Under the pieces are notes generated by a model. The model was not told the origin of the DNA, ran no database searches, and saw only the letters and a list, made by a program, of their open reading frames with translations. From the NCBI GenBank assembly GCA_030035585.1, contig CM057462.1, positions 93,455,234 through 93,519,233 on the forward strand: a stretch of DNA of 64,000 nucleotides, in the 5' to 3' direction. A program made the position numbers and the translations under genes. Below are positions 1-12,267 of this stretch, piece after piece. Numbering within the stretch: position 1 is the first letter of the stretch; every line of letters starts with the position of its first letter. The DNA is from Dugong dugon. Taxonomy: Eukaryota; Chordata; Mammalia; Sirenia; Dugongidae.

Positions 1-3000
1 AAAAACCTCTCTCCCATTTACTTCCCCACTCCCTGCTCTGCACTGGCTCCCGAACCGGCTTCAGCAATTGCCAACTCCTCTGGGCCAGAAGTAGGATCCA
101 TCACAGGGCTGGAGCCATTCTCCCTGCCTTGGAGAGTAAACAAATTAACAAACAGAATAAAAAATAAACTGCCGGCTCCCCTAAGCCAGGAACCCAGGGT
201 AGGCACAACTCCCTTGCCTAGGCACAAGCATATGGGATCCACGGACTTTGAGTGCCTTTCTTCCTGCATAGATTTGTGTGGGCCCATCTCAAGAGCGTAG
301 GCCCTCATTACTGCAGTACAACAAGGAATATACCAGAACTCTAACTTCAGCTGTTTCAGCTGTGAAGTGGCAGGTTCTTGACATTTGACACTGCTCTGCC
401 CATTTAGCAGGGTCTTCACCTACCCACATCAGGGGTCTGAGGACTTGAGGCTCCATCCATGCCACCTAGCCACCTGCGATAGGGGCCCATGAATAAGAGG
501 TGTCCCATAGTCCTTACAGCCAACAGCATTAGGTGCTCTCAGTTCAACTGCAAAACCCACACACCTACACGCTCTAGAGAATAGGGATGTGCCTTCCTCC
601 TGGACACTCGGGGGTGGCTGTCAGCCCCCTGCCTTGCTTAGAGTGTGTCCCCCTGCTGCAGCCAGATGCCTGTGCCTAAACCAATCACCCATGCCTGTCT
701 AGGACTGTAAGTGAGAGCCTACACCACACACTTGGTGGCTATCTACCTGGGCACCTTAGCTGAATCCATACAGGAGGAATGGGCAGACTCCTGAGCTCAC
801 ATACCTAGTAACAGATTTAACCACCTGGTAACAGGACATTAGGGCTTCAAAGTTGCTGATAATCAAACTAGCTCATACGAGCAGCCTATTTGGGCATATC
901 AAAACAAAACAAGAAGCTAGGACACAGTAAGCAAACATAAAATAAATATAATAATTTATTGATGGCTCTGAGACAACAGTCAATATCAAATCACATAAAG
1001 AGGCAATCCATGATGGCTTCAGCAAACTCCCAAAATAAAGAATCTAGAAATTTTCCAGAGGAGGAAAATTTCTTGAAATTACCGGAGGTAGAATACAAAA
1101 GATTGATATACAGAACTCTTGAAGAAATTAGGAAGGATATTAAGCAAAATACAGAATATACAATAGAGGAAATTAAAAAGGTTAGAGAAGAGCATAATGA
1201 CAAATTTACCAGGCTGCAATAATCCATAGAGAAACAGCAATCATAAATCTAGAAGATTAACAATAAAATTTCAGAATTAGACAACTCAATAGAAAGTTGT
1301 AGAAGCAGATTTGAGGCAATGGAAGTCGGAATTAGTGAGATTGAAGATAAAGCACTTGACACCAACTTTTTTGAGGAAAAATCAGACAAAAGAATTTTAA
1401 AAAAACGAAGAAACCCTAAGAATTATGTGGGACTCTATCAAGAGAAACAACCTACGAGTAATTGGAGTTCCAGAACGGGGGGATAACAGAAAATACAGAG
1501 AGAACTGTTAAAGATTTGTCAGCAGAAAACTTCTCTGATATAGTGAAAGATGACAACATATCTATCCAAGATGCTCATCGAACCCCACATAAGGTAGATC
1601 CCAAAAGAAAGTCACCAAGACATATTATAATCAAACTTGCCAAACCAAAGATAAAGGCAGAATTTTAAGAGTGGCTAGGGATAAACGTAAAGTTACCTAA
1701 AACAGAGAGTCAGTAAGAATAAGCTCGGACTACTCAGCAGAAACCATGCAGGCAAGAAGGCAATGGGATGACATATAAAGCCTTGAAGGAAAAAAACTGC
1801 CAGCCATGAATTATATATCCAGCAAAACTGTCTCTCAAATATGATGGTGAAATTAGGGCATTTCCAGATAAACAGAAGTTTAGGGAATTTGCAAAAACCA
1901 AGCCAAAATCACAAGAAATACTAAAGGGAGTCCTCTGGTTAGAAAATCAGTAATATCAGATGACAACCCAAGACTAGAACACAGGACAGAGCAACCAGAT
2001 ATCAACCTGGATAGGGAAGTCACAAAAGTAAATCAAAGCTAAAACACTGAAGATAGGGAAACAGATGTCAATATGTAAAAGAAGACAACATTAAAACAAA
2101 AAAGAAGGACTTAAAAAATGTTGACGTAGATTTTTCATATGGAGAGGAAGTCAAGGCTATATAAAGAAAGGAAAGACTGCTACAAACTTAGAAAAATAGG
2201 GGTAAATATTAAGGTAACCACAAAGGAAACTAACAATTCTACAAGTCAAAATAAAAAACTAGAAAAATAGAAAGACATAGCAAACACAAAATCAACAACA
2301 ATAAAAAAGATGAAAAGAAAATACATAAAGAAAAATGACTCAGCACGGAAAATTAAGTGGAACAAAGAAACTGTCAACCACACACAAAAAAAGACATCAA
2401 AATGACAGCACTAGTCATACCTATCAATAATTACGCTGAATGTAAATGGACTAAATACACCAATAAAGAGACAGAGAGTGGCAGATTGGATTAAAAAAAC
2501 ACGATCCATCTATATCCTACCCACAAGAGACACACCTTAGACTTAAGATACAAACAAACTAAAACTCAAAGGATGGAAAAAAATATATCAAGCAAACAGC
2601 ACTCAAAGAAGACTAGGAGTGGCAATATCAATCTCTGACAAAATAGACTTTTAAAGTAAAATCCACCACAGAGGATAAGGAAGGACACTGTATACTGAGT
2701 AAAGGATCAATACACCAGGAGGAAGTAACTATAATAAATATTTACACCCCCAACAACAGGGCTCCAAAATACATAAAACAAACTCTAACAGCACTGAAAA
2801 GAGAGATAGACAGCTCCACAATAGAGGTAGGAGACTTCAACACACCACTTTCGGTGAAGCACAGAACATCCAGAAAGAAGGTCAATAAAGACACGGAAGA
2901 GCTAAATGCTACAATCACCCAACTTGATCTCATAGACATATACCAAACACTGCATTCAACAACAGCCAAGTATGCTTTCTTTTCCAGCACACATGGAACG

Positions 3001-6000
3001 TTCTCCAAAATATACCACATATTAGACCATAAAGCAAGCCTTAACAAAATGCAAAGCATTGACATATTACAAAGCATCTTTTCTGACCATAAAGCCATAA
3101 AAGTAGAAATCAACAACACAAAAAGCAAGGAAAAAGTCAAACACATGGAAACTCAGCAACACCTTGCTCAAAAACTACTGGGTTATAAAAGAAATTAAGG
3201 ATGGAATAAAGAAATTCAGAGACTCAAACGAGAACAAAAATACATCCTATCGGAACCTTTGGGCTATAGCAAAAGCAGTGCTCAGAGGTCAGTTTATAGC
3301 AATAAATGTACACATCCAAAAAGAAGAAAGGGCCATAATCAAAAATTAAACCTACGACTGGAATAAGCAGAAAGACAGCAGCAAAAGATGCCCGCAGGCA
3401 CCAGAAGAAAGGAAACAATAAGAATTAGAGCAGAATTAAATGAAATAGAGAATAGAAAAACAATTGAAAGAATTAGCAAGACCAAAAGCTTGGTTCTTTA
3501 AGAGATTCAACAAAATTGATAAACCACTGGCCAAACTGACAAAAGAAAAACAGGAGAGGAAGCAAAGAAATGTAAGAAATGAGATGGATGATATCACAAC
3601 AGACCCAACTGAAGTTAAAAGAATCATAAGAGAACAGTATGAAAAATTGTACTCAAACAAATTTGAAAACCTAGAGGAAATGGACAAATTTCTAGAAACT
3701 CACTACCTACCTAAACTAACGCAAACAGAGGGAGAACAACTAAATAAACCCATAACAAAAGAAGAGATTGAAAAGGTAATTTAAAAACTCCCAACTAAAA
3801 AAAAGCCCTGGCCTGGATGGCCTCACTGGAGAATTCTACCAAACTTTCAGAGAAGACTTAACACCACTACTACTAAAGGTGTTTCAGAGCATAGAAAAAG
3901 ATGGAATGCTCCCAAACTCATTCTATGAAGCCAGAATAACCCTGATACCAAAACCAGGTAAAGACACCACAAAAAAAGAAAATTACAGACCAATATCCCT
4001 CATGAACATTGATGCAAAAATCCTCTAGCCAATAGAATTCAGCAGTGTATCAAAAAAATAATTCACCATCATCAAGTGGGATTTACACCAGGTATGGAGG
4101 GATGGTTCAACATTAGAGAAACAATCAATGTAATCCATCACACAAATAAAACAAAAGACAAGAACCACATGATCTTATCAATTGATGCAGAAAAGGCATT
4201 TGAGAAAGTCCAACACACATTCATGATAAAAACTCTCAACAAAATAGGAGTAGAAGGGAAATTCCTCAGTATAATTAAGAGCATTTATACAAAGCCAACA
4301 GCCAACGTCATCCTAAATGGAGAGACACTGAAAGTATTCCCCTTGAGAATGGGAACCAAACAAGGATGCCCTTTATCACCACTCTTATTCAACATTGTGC
4401 TGTAGCTATTAGGGTAGAAAAAGAAATAAAGGGCATCCAGATTGGTAGGGAAGAAGTCAGAGTATCTTTGTTTGCAGATGATATGATATTATGCACAGAA
4501 AACCCCAAAGAATCCACAAGAAAACTACTGGAACTAATAGAAGATTTCAGCAAACTTTCAGGATACAAGATAAACATACAAAAATTGGCTGGATTCCTCT
4601 ACACCAACAAAGGGAACTTCTAAGAGGAAATCACCAAATCAATACCATTTACAATAGCCCCCAAGAAGATGAAATACTTAGGACCAAATCTAACCAGAGA
4701 CATAAAGGACCTATACAATGAAAACTACAAGGCACTACTGCAAGAAACCAAAAGAGACCTGTGTAAGTGGAAACCTTGTTCATGGATAGGTAGACTCAAC
4801 ATTGTGAAAATGTCAAGTCTACCCAAGGCCATCTACAGATACAATGCAATCCTGATCCAAATTCCACCAGCATTTTTTAATGAGATGGAGAAACAAATCA
4901 CCAACTTCATATGGAAAGGGAAGAGGCCCCAAATAAGTAAAGCATTACTCAAGAAGAAGAAAAAAGTGGAAGGCCTCACACCGCCTGATTTTAGAACCTA
5001 TTATACTGCCACGGTAGTCAAAACAGCCTAGTACTGGTACAACAACAGATAAATAGACCAATGGGACACATTTGAGAATCCAGACATAAATTCATCCACC
5101 TGTGAGCAGCTGATATTTGACAAAGACCCAAAGTCCGTTAACTGAGGAAAAGACAGTCTCTTTAACAAATGGTGCTGGCATAACTCAATATCCATCTGCA
5201 GAAAACTGAAACAAGACCCATACCTCACACCATGCACAAAAAGTAATTCAAAATGGATCAAAAACTTAAATATAAAATCAAAAACAATAAACATCTTGGA
5301 AGAAAAAATTGAGACAATGCTAGGAGCCTAATACACAGCATAAACACCATACAAACCATAAGTAACAATGCACAAGCACTGGAAGAGAGACTAGATAACG
5401 GGGAGCTCCTAAAAATCAAACACTTACACTCATCAAAAGACTCCACCAAAAGAGTCAAAAGACAACCTACAGACTGGGAAAAAAATTTTAGCTATGACAA
5501 ATCGGATCAGCGTCTAGTCTCTAAAATCTACAAGATACTGAAAAACCTCAACAACAAAAAGACAAATAACCCAATTAAAAAATGGGCAAAGTATATGAAC
5601 AGGCACTTCGCCCAAGAAGATATTCAGGCAGCTAACAGACACATGAAGGAATGCTTGCAATCATTAGCCCTTAGAGAGATGCAGATCAAAACTACAGTGA
5701 GATATCATCTCATCCCAACAAGGCTGGCATTAATCCAAAAATCACAAAATTCTAGAGAGGCTGGGGAGAGAATGGAACACTTATACGCCTTTGGTGGGAA
5801 TGTAAAATTGTTCAACCACTTTGGAAATCGATTTGGCACTTCCTTAAAAAGCTAGAAATAGAAGTACCGTATGATCCAGCTATCCTGCTCCTTGGAATAT
5901 ATGCTAGAGAAATAAGAGCCGTCAGACAAATAGATACATGCACACCCAAGTTCATTGCAGCACCGTTCACAATAGCAAAAAGATGGAAACAACCTAGGTA

Positions 6001-7140
6001 CCCATCAGTGGACAAATCGATAAACAAATTATGGTATATCCACACAATGGAATACTATGCAATAAAGAACAATGATGGATCCATGAAATATCTTATAACA
6101 TGGAGGAAGCTGGAGGTCATTATGCTGAGTGAATTTAGTCAGTCACAGAAGGACAAATATTATATAAGACCACTATTATTAGAAATCAAGAAAAGATTTA
6201 AACACAGAAGAAAACATTGTTTGATGGTAACGATGGTGGGGAGAGAGGGCAGGGGTTATTTACCAACTAGATGGTAAATAAGAATTATCTGAGGTGAAGG
6301 GAAGGACAGCACACACTACAGGGGAAATCAGCACAACTGGACCAAACCAAAGCTAAGAAGTTTCCTGAATACAATCGAACACTTTGAGGGACAGAGTAGC
6401 AGGGGTAGGGGTTTGGGGACCATGCTTTCAGGGGACATCTAGGTCAATCGGTATAACAAAGCTTATTAAGAAAATGTTCTGCATCCTACTTTGGTGAGTG
6501 GCATCTGGGGTCTTAAAAGCTTGCAAGCAGCCATCTAAGATGCATCAACTGGTTCCAACCACCTGGAGTAAAGGAGAATGAAGAACACCAAAGACAAAAG
6601 GAAAGTATTAGCCCAAGAGATAGGAAGGGCCACATAAACCAGAGACTTCATCAGCCCGAGACCAGAAGAACTAGATGGTGCCCGGCTACCACCAATGACC
6701 GCCCTATCAGGGAACACAACAGAGAGTCCCTGATGGAGCAGGAGAAAGGTGGGATGCAGAACTCAAATTCTAGTAAGAAGACCAGACTTAATGATGTGAC
6801 TGAGACTGGAGGAACCCCAGAAAGCACGGCCCCTGGATTCTCTGTCAGCCCAGAACTAAAACAATTTCCGAGGCCAACTCTTGAGACAGGGATTAGACTG
6901 GACTGTGGGACATAAAGTGATACTTTGAGGATCTTAGCTCAAGTAAATACGAGAGACTAAACAGGCAGCTTCTGTCCGGAGGTGAGATGGGAAGGCAGAG
7001 AGTGCTGGGAGCTGGTTGATGGACATGGGAATTAGAGGCAGAAAGGAGGAGTGTGCTGTTATAGTATGGGGAGAGCAATTAGGGTCACGTAGCAATGTAT
7101 ATATAAATTTTTGTATGGGGGAAAGAAAGTTTTAAAAAAG
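1..7140 (+). mobile_element. Long decayed L1 LINE (ORF1, ORF2, 3' UTR), sense
   Basis: L1-type protein remnants run in order. About 959-1850 is ORF1, with a C-terminal region around SAETMQARRQW near 1730-1770. About 2400-6280 is ORF2: the endonuclease start near 2430 is frame-broken; the reverse transcriptase block at 4076-4623 includes [25 protein letters not shown] and the catalytic FADD at 4471-4482; the C-terminal end near 6030 reads WYIHTMEYYAIKNN. Then comes an A/G-rich 3' UTR to about 7120. Many stops and frameshifts mean it cannot be active. The 950 bases before ORF1 look like 5' UTR but were not matched to a family. The 3' UTR is shared with truncated copies at 41709-43353, 59245-59621 and 63398-64000. 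Confidence 0.9.
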
Positions 7141-7284
7141 ACAGATTTAGGAACGGAACTTGATTGTACTCCAGGGACTGCCTGTACTCAATTTTGCATA
7201 GTAAAGAATACATCAAAGTCTAAAATGGGAATTTACAAACTGAAATTCATGCATTGTATCTTCATCGTTGTTAGGGTAATTTTT

Positions 7285-7800
7285 TACAAGGTAAGTGTAT
7301 TGTTACCTATGGCTGTGTAGCAAATTACCCGCAAAACTTAGTGGCTTAAAACAACAACTAAGTTATCATCTCACAGTGCTTGTAGGTCAGCATAGTGGAG
7401 TGCCTTTGGTTTAAGGTCTCTCATGAGGTTGCAGTCACACTGTTTGCCAGGGCTGCCATCATCTCAAAGTTCAACTATGGTGGAGCTACTTCCAACCTCA
7501 CTCCCGTGGTGGCTTGCAGTCTTAGATCTGAGAGCCTTAGTTCCTTGCATCTCCACAGGACAGCTCACAACACGCTAGCTGGGCTTCCTCAGAGTGAGAT
7601 AGCCTTCAAGGAGGCAGCTACAGTGTTTTTGTAACCTAGTCTTGGCCTTGACGTGCCATCCCCTCTGCAGCTTCTAGTCACTAGAAATGAGTCACTGGAT
7701 CCAGCCCACATCATGGGGAGGCAACTGCACAAGGAATGAATGCCAGGAAGTGGGATCACTGGGAGGCTAACTTGGAGGTTGCCTACCATAGTAATTATAA
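7285..7800. mobile_element. Ancient mammalian interspersed repeat, family not assigned
   Basis: The start (tattgttacctatggctgtg, then caaattaccc...acttagtggcttaaaac) and the end (gaggttgcctaccat) fit a widespread mammalian repeat I have seen but cannot name with certainty. It has no usable reading frame. It lies between the L1 3' end and a SINE fragment. Confidence 0.5.
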
Positions 7801-7899
7801 AGCAACCATCAACTGAATGACAAAAATAAGAACCTGAAGAAAAGAGCACGTAACATATTGATCATAAAGATTGATGACTCAGTAAAGAGATAAACATCT

Positions 7900-7952
7900 G
7901 TATGAAACCAAAACACATTGCCATCGAGTTGATTCCGACTCTTAGTGATCCT
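7900..7952 (-). mobile_element. AfroSINE 3'-end fragment, antisense
   Basis: The motif cacattgccatcgagttgat followed by tccgactc is the reverse complement of the AfroSINE 3' end (gagtcggaatcgactcgatggcaa). Only about 50 bp remains. Confidence 0.75.
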
Positions 7953-8284
7953 AGAAATAATCTCAGATTAAAAAGATAATGTAAAAAGAGTGGCTCTCTT
8001 ACCTTTCCTCCCTCTATTAAAGTGGTTATTCAGCCTCTGCTTATGTATCTCTAGTGGTATATATCACCACTTTTATTTTCTGGTAGGTCCACTTGGCAGA
8101 AATTTCTTCACAGTGAGCGAAAAATACATCTCAATTACTCCACCCACTAGCTCTATTGGGAGAGTGGTTTTAATCTTGAGTCATGGGTGCTACTTAAGAC
8201 CAACGGGAGGATTTTGTTTTGTGGCTGTGTGTGTGTTGAGGTTCCTTGTTTTCTCTTTTACCCTCCATTTACCAATCACTCCTT

Positions 8285-8500
8285 TACTTAAACTCTTTTC
8301 TTAACCGATAAGCCCTCACAACAACCCTACGAAGTAAATGCACTCATTATCTCCATTTTATAGACAAGGAAATTTAGATGTAGAGAAGTTAAGGAATTTG
8401 CCTACATTACCCAGACACAGCTTGTAAGTAGCAGAGCTGGGATACAGCAACCTGGCTCCAATGTCCGTGTTGTTACTCATCTATACCAATTAGTTTTAAA
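8285..8500 (-). mobile_element. MIR, antisense
   Basis: The order ctcacaacaaccctacgaag, tccattttatagacaaggaaa, agaagttaagg, then cagagctgggat is the reverse complement of the MIR core and tRNA-derived part. Confidence 0.75.
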
Positions 8501-8574
8501 AAACGAAAATAGCGTAGGAGCAAGTATCCTTACAAGTCTCAAGAGCCGCTAGAACAACCACATTTTAAAGCCTC

Positions 8575-8676
8575 CAAAACCCAAAACCAAACTCATTGCC
8601 ATTTAATCAATTCCAACTCATAGCGACCCTACAGGACAGAGTAGAACTGCCCCATAGGGTTTCCAGGTCTCCCCAA
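8575..8676 (-). mobile_element. AfroSINE fragment, antisense
   Basis: Recognised from aaaaccaaactcattgccat..., ccaactcatagcgaccctac and ggacagagtagaactgcccc, the reverse complement of the AfroSINE 3' half. The 5' half is missing. Confidence 0.85.
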
Positions 8677-8705
8677 AATGTATGTCCATAGTGATGATCC
8701 TGAGT

Positions 8706-9180
8706 CACTGAGTGTCTTCATTTCTTAGTGCTGCTGTAACAGAAATACCACAATTGGGTGGCTTTATCAAACAGAAATTTATTTTCTCACAGTTTAGCAG
8801 GCTTGAAGTCCAATTCAGGGCATTAGCTCTAGGGAAGGGCCCTTTGTCGGCTTTCGGCAAAAATCTTTGTCTCTGCTTCTCTAGCATTCCTCAGTTCCTT
8901 GGCGATCTCCCTGTGACATCTTTCTTTCCCTTATCTGTGCTTGTTTATGAGTCACTATGGGTTGCAATCGACTTGGCAGCCATGGGTTTGGTTTTGGTTT
9001 TGTCTCTGTGTCTATGCTGCTCTTAATATCACTCAAAAGTGATTAGATTTAGGTCACACTCTACTGATATGGCCTCATTAAGATAACAAAGGAAATTCTA
9101 TTTTCAATGTTACCCACAAGTGTAGGGGTCAAGACTCCAACACATATTTTGGAGGGACACAATTCAATGCATAACACTGC
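8706..9180. mobile_element. Ancient mammalian repeat interrupted by an AfroSINE scrap
   Basis: The left part (tgctgtaacagaaataccac, gtggctttatcaaacagaaa, tttattttctcacagttt) and the right part (gatttaggtcacactctac, ggagggacacaattcaatgc) belong to one common old mammalian repeat whose family I cannot fix. A sense AfroSINE 3' end (gagtcactatgggttgcaat to gggtttggttttggttttg, about 8948-9003) sits inside it, so it is younger. Confidence 0.55.
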
Positions 9181-10264
9181 AGAAAGGTTAAATCATGATG
9201 TTCTGAACCCTCCACTTCAGAAAGCAGGAAAGATGCCCATTTAGAGTTGTTAAATAACCACAACCGTGGGTACCTAGAGGAAATCATCTTCTTTTATCCG
9301 GTAAATTTATTAGGAACATGGCTTTACCTGGTACAGGATAAACACAGCCTCATTGTCTACAAAGGGCAGATAGAAGAGAAGCAGAAGCTGAGAGATGAAA
9401 GCCACAGCATCAACTAGGAAGGGCTAGAAACAGTGGGCTGAGCAGGTCCTCGAGACGGAATAGTCCAGGGGAAATGAAACAGAAACTGAACTGCCGCCTT
9501 TAGCCAGAATCCAAAGGTAACATTCAATTTGTATGTTTTTGTTTAGATACAGACATGGTCATAATTTACCTGTCAGCTGGCATTACATCAAAGGACTCTT
9601 CAGAGGAAGATAAAAAGGCTACCCTCCGTGTCATCAATGAAGAAAATAGCTTTTTAAACAACTCTGTAATGATTCTCACCTATGCCCTCATGAACGGTAG
9701 GTAGTGTTTTGAGATTTTTCTTTCAGATGAAAGTTTTCCTCTAAGTGTATGATGCTTTTTTGTAAAAAAGAACCGTAAGGATGTGCTTTGATGAAGTGTA
9801 GAGAGAGAGGCAACCAAGCCAATTCCTTTCCATGTATCTGTTTCTGTAGCTGATGTTGGGATTCAAGGCACGCATTCGGATGTCCCTTTCTCTTTAACTC
9901 TCTCTCCAACCAACTGCTTATTTCTAAACCTTCTCCAGCTGGATGGTCTTGCAAAGGATTTTGTATGGCTCCATCTTTATCAGCTCTCCTTCACATTCTT
10001 AGATTATCTAAGGTTTTGATGCTTCATGGAGGTTATTAATTTTTCTCATTTGTTTAAGCTGCAGCCAAACCACTGGCCTACATTCTTCCGTATGTATATC
10101 CAAGACTATGAATTTCACTTTTCCCTACAAAATCACCATCTTGAGCCTGCTTCCTTGCCACTTTCTCTGCCTCAACTTCCTTAGCTATAAAACGGAGATA
10201 AGAAGAGCTACTTCCTAGGGTTGTTGTGAGGATTAGCCCTAATGAATAGAAAACACCCTGGTGG
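9181..10264. other. Intronic sequence flanking exon 1, nothing recognised
   Basis: Apart from exon 1 (9547-9696) I see no gene, RNA or repeat that I can name. Short reading frames here, including one on the minus strand at 9688-9954, show no domain. Confidence 0.6.
9547..9696 (+). CDS. CACHD1: CACHD1 exon 1 of window: late VWA strand and helix
   Basis: 150 nt; the first two bases complete a codon begun upstream and the last base starts one finished in exon 2. The peptide begins TDMVIIYLSAGIT, which fits a core VWA beta strand where many family members have a hydrophobic stretch ending in a D-G type loop; here it is S-A-G. It ends SVMILTYALMN. One N-glycosylation sequon (NNS) is present. The acceptor is a T-rich tract then TTTAG; the donor is GTAGGT. 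The metal-binding DxSxS of the VWA lies outside the window, so its state cannot be judged. The exon follows at least 9.5 kb of intron. Confidence 0.95.
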
Positions 10265-10275
10265 CAGTTGATTTT

Positions 10276-10486
10276 ATGGAGCCCTGGTGGCGTAATGGTT
10301 AGGTGCTCAGCTGCTAACCGAGAGGTCTGCAGTTTGAACCCACCCTGTGACTCTACTGGAGAAAGACCTGGTGATCTGCTCCTGTAAAGATTACAGCCTA
10401 GGAAACCCTGGCAGAGGGGGGTGAGCAGTTCTACTGTGTCCTATAGGGTCACTATGAGTCGGGATTGACTCGACAGCACACAACAA
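10276..10486 (+). mobile_element. AfroSINE, full, with 11-bp target duplication
   Basis: It starts tggagccctggtggcgtaat, includes a B-box-like gcagtttgaaccc, and ends gagtcgggattgactcgaca followed by acacaacaa. Direct repeats cagttgatttt flank it at 10265-10275 and 10487-10497. The middle differs from the short copies, with an insert ending in gaaaccctggcagag. Confidence 0.93.
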
Positions 10487-10844
10487 CAGTTGATTTTGTT
10501 GCTGTTAAGTGAGACAGTGTATGTGAAAGGGCTTATTGAGTAAACTGACAAATTGAAGGAAATACTCAATTTTTTTTCCCTTTCACTGTTCACCCTGCCC
10601 TCTAGACTGAGTACATCCAATTTTCTAGCCTCTCTGTTCTGTTGTCTCTTCCCACCTTTTAATGCATTGCTTTTCTTCTACAGTATCTTCGTCTTCAGGC
10701 CTCTTACCCTCAGTATTCAGGGTGGCCATCTGCTCTTGTTTTTAAGAGATAGTATGTTGATTCAACTACCCTTCCAACCTATGGACTTTTAATTAAATTT
10801 CTCTGCTTCCAAATTTCTATGGAGAACTGTATGGTATTAGGGAT

Positions 10845-11028
10845 GGTGGTCCTCACATTTTAATGTGCTATGTAAGGATCACCTGAGAAATTTTTAAAAT
10901 GCAGGTTCCAAGGCTCTGCTCTTAGATTCTTATTCAGACCCTCTTATGTGTGGGGCCCAGCAATCTGTGCTTTGGCCAAGATGTTTCTTTTCCCAGTGTT
11001 TTGTGGGTGATATCTGGAAGAAAATAGA
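10845..11028 (+). mobile_element. MER5A-like DNA transposon remnant (hAT-Charlie)
   Basis: Matches the MER5 pattern: ggtggtcctcacattttaat at the start, aaggatcacctgagaaattt, a central ggggcccagcaatctg, and a decayed right terminus. Non-autonomous, no coding capacity. Confidence 0.7.
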
Positions 11029-11204
11029 CTCTGATGTCCAGTGGTCCTGAGTTCCAGTCTGCTTTTACTAGCTGAGTGGCTTTTGGCAAATTACGTAATC
11101 TCTGTAGTCATCAGTTTCATCTGTAAAATGAGAATAATAAAATCTTCCTCATAGGGTTTTTGGGATAATGAGCAAAATATGACACATTCAAAGTTGTTAG
11201 CACC

Positions 11205-11419
11205 AAACCCGTTACTGAATCAATTCCAACTCATAGCAACCTTATAGGGCAAAGTAGAACTCATAGGAACCTTATAGGACTCTCCATAGGGTTTCCAAGG
11301 CTATAAATCTTTAGGGAAGCAGACTGCCTCATCTTTCTCCTGCAGAGCAGCTGGTGGGTTTGAACCTCTGACTTTTGGATTGGCAGCTGATCACTTAACC
11401 ACTGCCCCACCAGGGCTCC
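11205..11419 (-). mobile_element. AfroSINE, antisense (first of three)
   Basis: Reverse complement of the consensus from aaacccgttactgaatcaat to accactgccccaccagggct. An internal duplication repeats the block around aactcatag...aaccttatag, so the element is longer than its neighbours. tgttcttagcacc follows it at 11421-11433, echoing gttgttagcacc before it. Confidence 0.9.
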
Positions 11420-11433
11420 GTGTTCTTAGCACC

Positions 11434-11607
11434 CGTAAAAACACATTGCCATTGAGTTGATTCTAACTCATAGTGACGCTATAGGGTATCCAAGGCTGTG
11501 AATCTTTATGGAAGCATCTCTCTCCCGTGGAGTGGCCAGTGGGTTTGAACCACTGACCTTTTGGTTAGCAGCTGACCGCTTTAACCACTGCGCCACCAGG
11601 GCTTCTT
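11434..11607 (-). mobile_element. AfroSINE, antisense (second of three)
   Basis: Recognised from aaaaacacattgccattgag through ttggttagcagctgaccgct to actgcgccaccagggcttc. The segment around the gggcagttctactctgtcc motif is deleted. It is followed by tgttcttaacacc at 11608-11620. Confidence 0.9.
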
Positions 11608-11620
11608 TGTTCTTAACACC

Positions 11621-11787
11621 AAAAACGAAACCAAACCCGTTGCTGTCGAGTCTATTCCAACTCATACTGACCCTATAGGACAGAGTAGAACTGCCCCATA
11701 GGGTTTCGGAGGAGCAGCTGGTTGATTCGAACTGCCGGACCTTTTGGTCAGCAGCTGAGCTCTTAACTGCTGCGCCATCAGGGCTCC
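11621..11787 (-). mobile_element. AfroSINE, antisense (third of three)
   Basis: Runs from aaaaacgaaaccaaacccgt through ggacagagtagaactgcccc to ctgctgcgccatcagggctc. It is the best preserved of the trio. No target duplication is visible on its right side. Confidence 0.9.
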
Positions 11788-12206
11788 AGTACCTGGTAAA
11801 TAATAGGTCCTCAAAGCCAGTTGAGTGAAAGGATGAAAGTTTGTGTGATAACCTGTCTCAGACAGTACAGCTCAGAGGTAGAGGCTCTCTCCACCAGTTC
11901 TGGTCCAGGGCCAGCTCCCTTGTTCAGGATCTGTGTTCCCAGCATCTTGTATTTTCTTCTCTGCAGCATGCCTCCCATTATACTAAACTGCAGTATTTAC
12001 GTATTGTTGTCCCTTCACTTTACACAAGAATGTGAACTTCTCAGGCATAAATTGTGCCTTATTTTTCTTTGTATTCTGAACTCTTAGGGCTGAGCACAGC
12101 TAGGATGGCCTGTGTTTGCCTAGAGTACATGTCCTTGCGTGTCATCTCTGGTTGGCTGTTGCTCTATTCTCCTATCATTTCTTTGACTCCAGCTTCTTTC
12201 ACTCAT

Positions 12207-12267
12207 AAGGAGGGGGAAAGAGAGAAGGAAGAAAGAAAGAGGGGAGGGAAGAAAGAAAGGGGGGGAA
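12207..12267 (+). repeat. Uninterrupted 61-nt purine tract
   Basis: Every base from 12207 to 12267 is A or G (aaggaggggg at the start, aaggggggggaa-type at the end). Such polypurine:polypyrimidine tracts can form triplex (H-DNA) structures. It lies in the intron between exons 1 and 2. Confidence 0.95.

Larger units (their letters stand above)
11030..11830 (+). mobile_element. MIR split by three AfroSINEs
   Basis: The left part, 11030-11204, has tggcaaattacgtaatctct, catctgtaaaatgagaataa and ttgttagcacc. The right part resumes at about 11788 with agtacctggtaaataatagg. This is the MIR order ...TTAGCAC-AGTGCCTGGCA-TAGTAGG. Everything between is later SINE sequence. Confidence 0.8.

Noticed and set aside
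18..419. 133-codon minus-strand reading frame
   Set aside because: Lies in what looks like L1 5' UTR; composition and sequence show no recognisable protein.
4076..4623. Functional L1 reverse transcriptase
   Set aside because: The conserved motifs remain but the ORF is broken by frameshifts and stops on both sides, so no working protein.
7140..9546. An earlier CACHD1 VWA exon
   Set aside because: No AG/GT-bounded segment here gives a VWA-like peptide; the reading frames fall in repeats.
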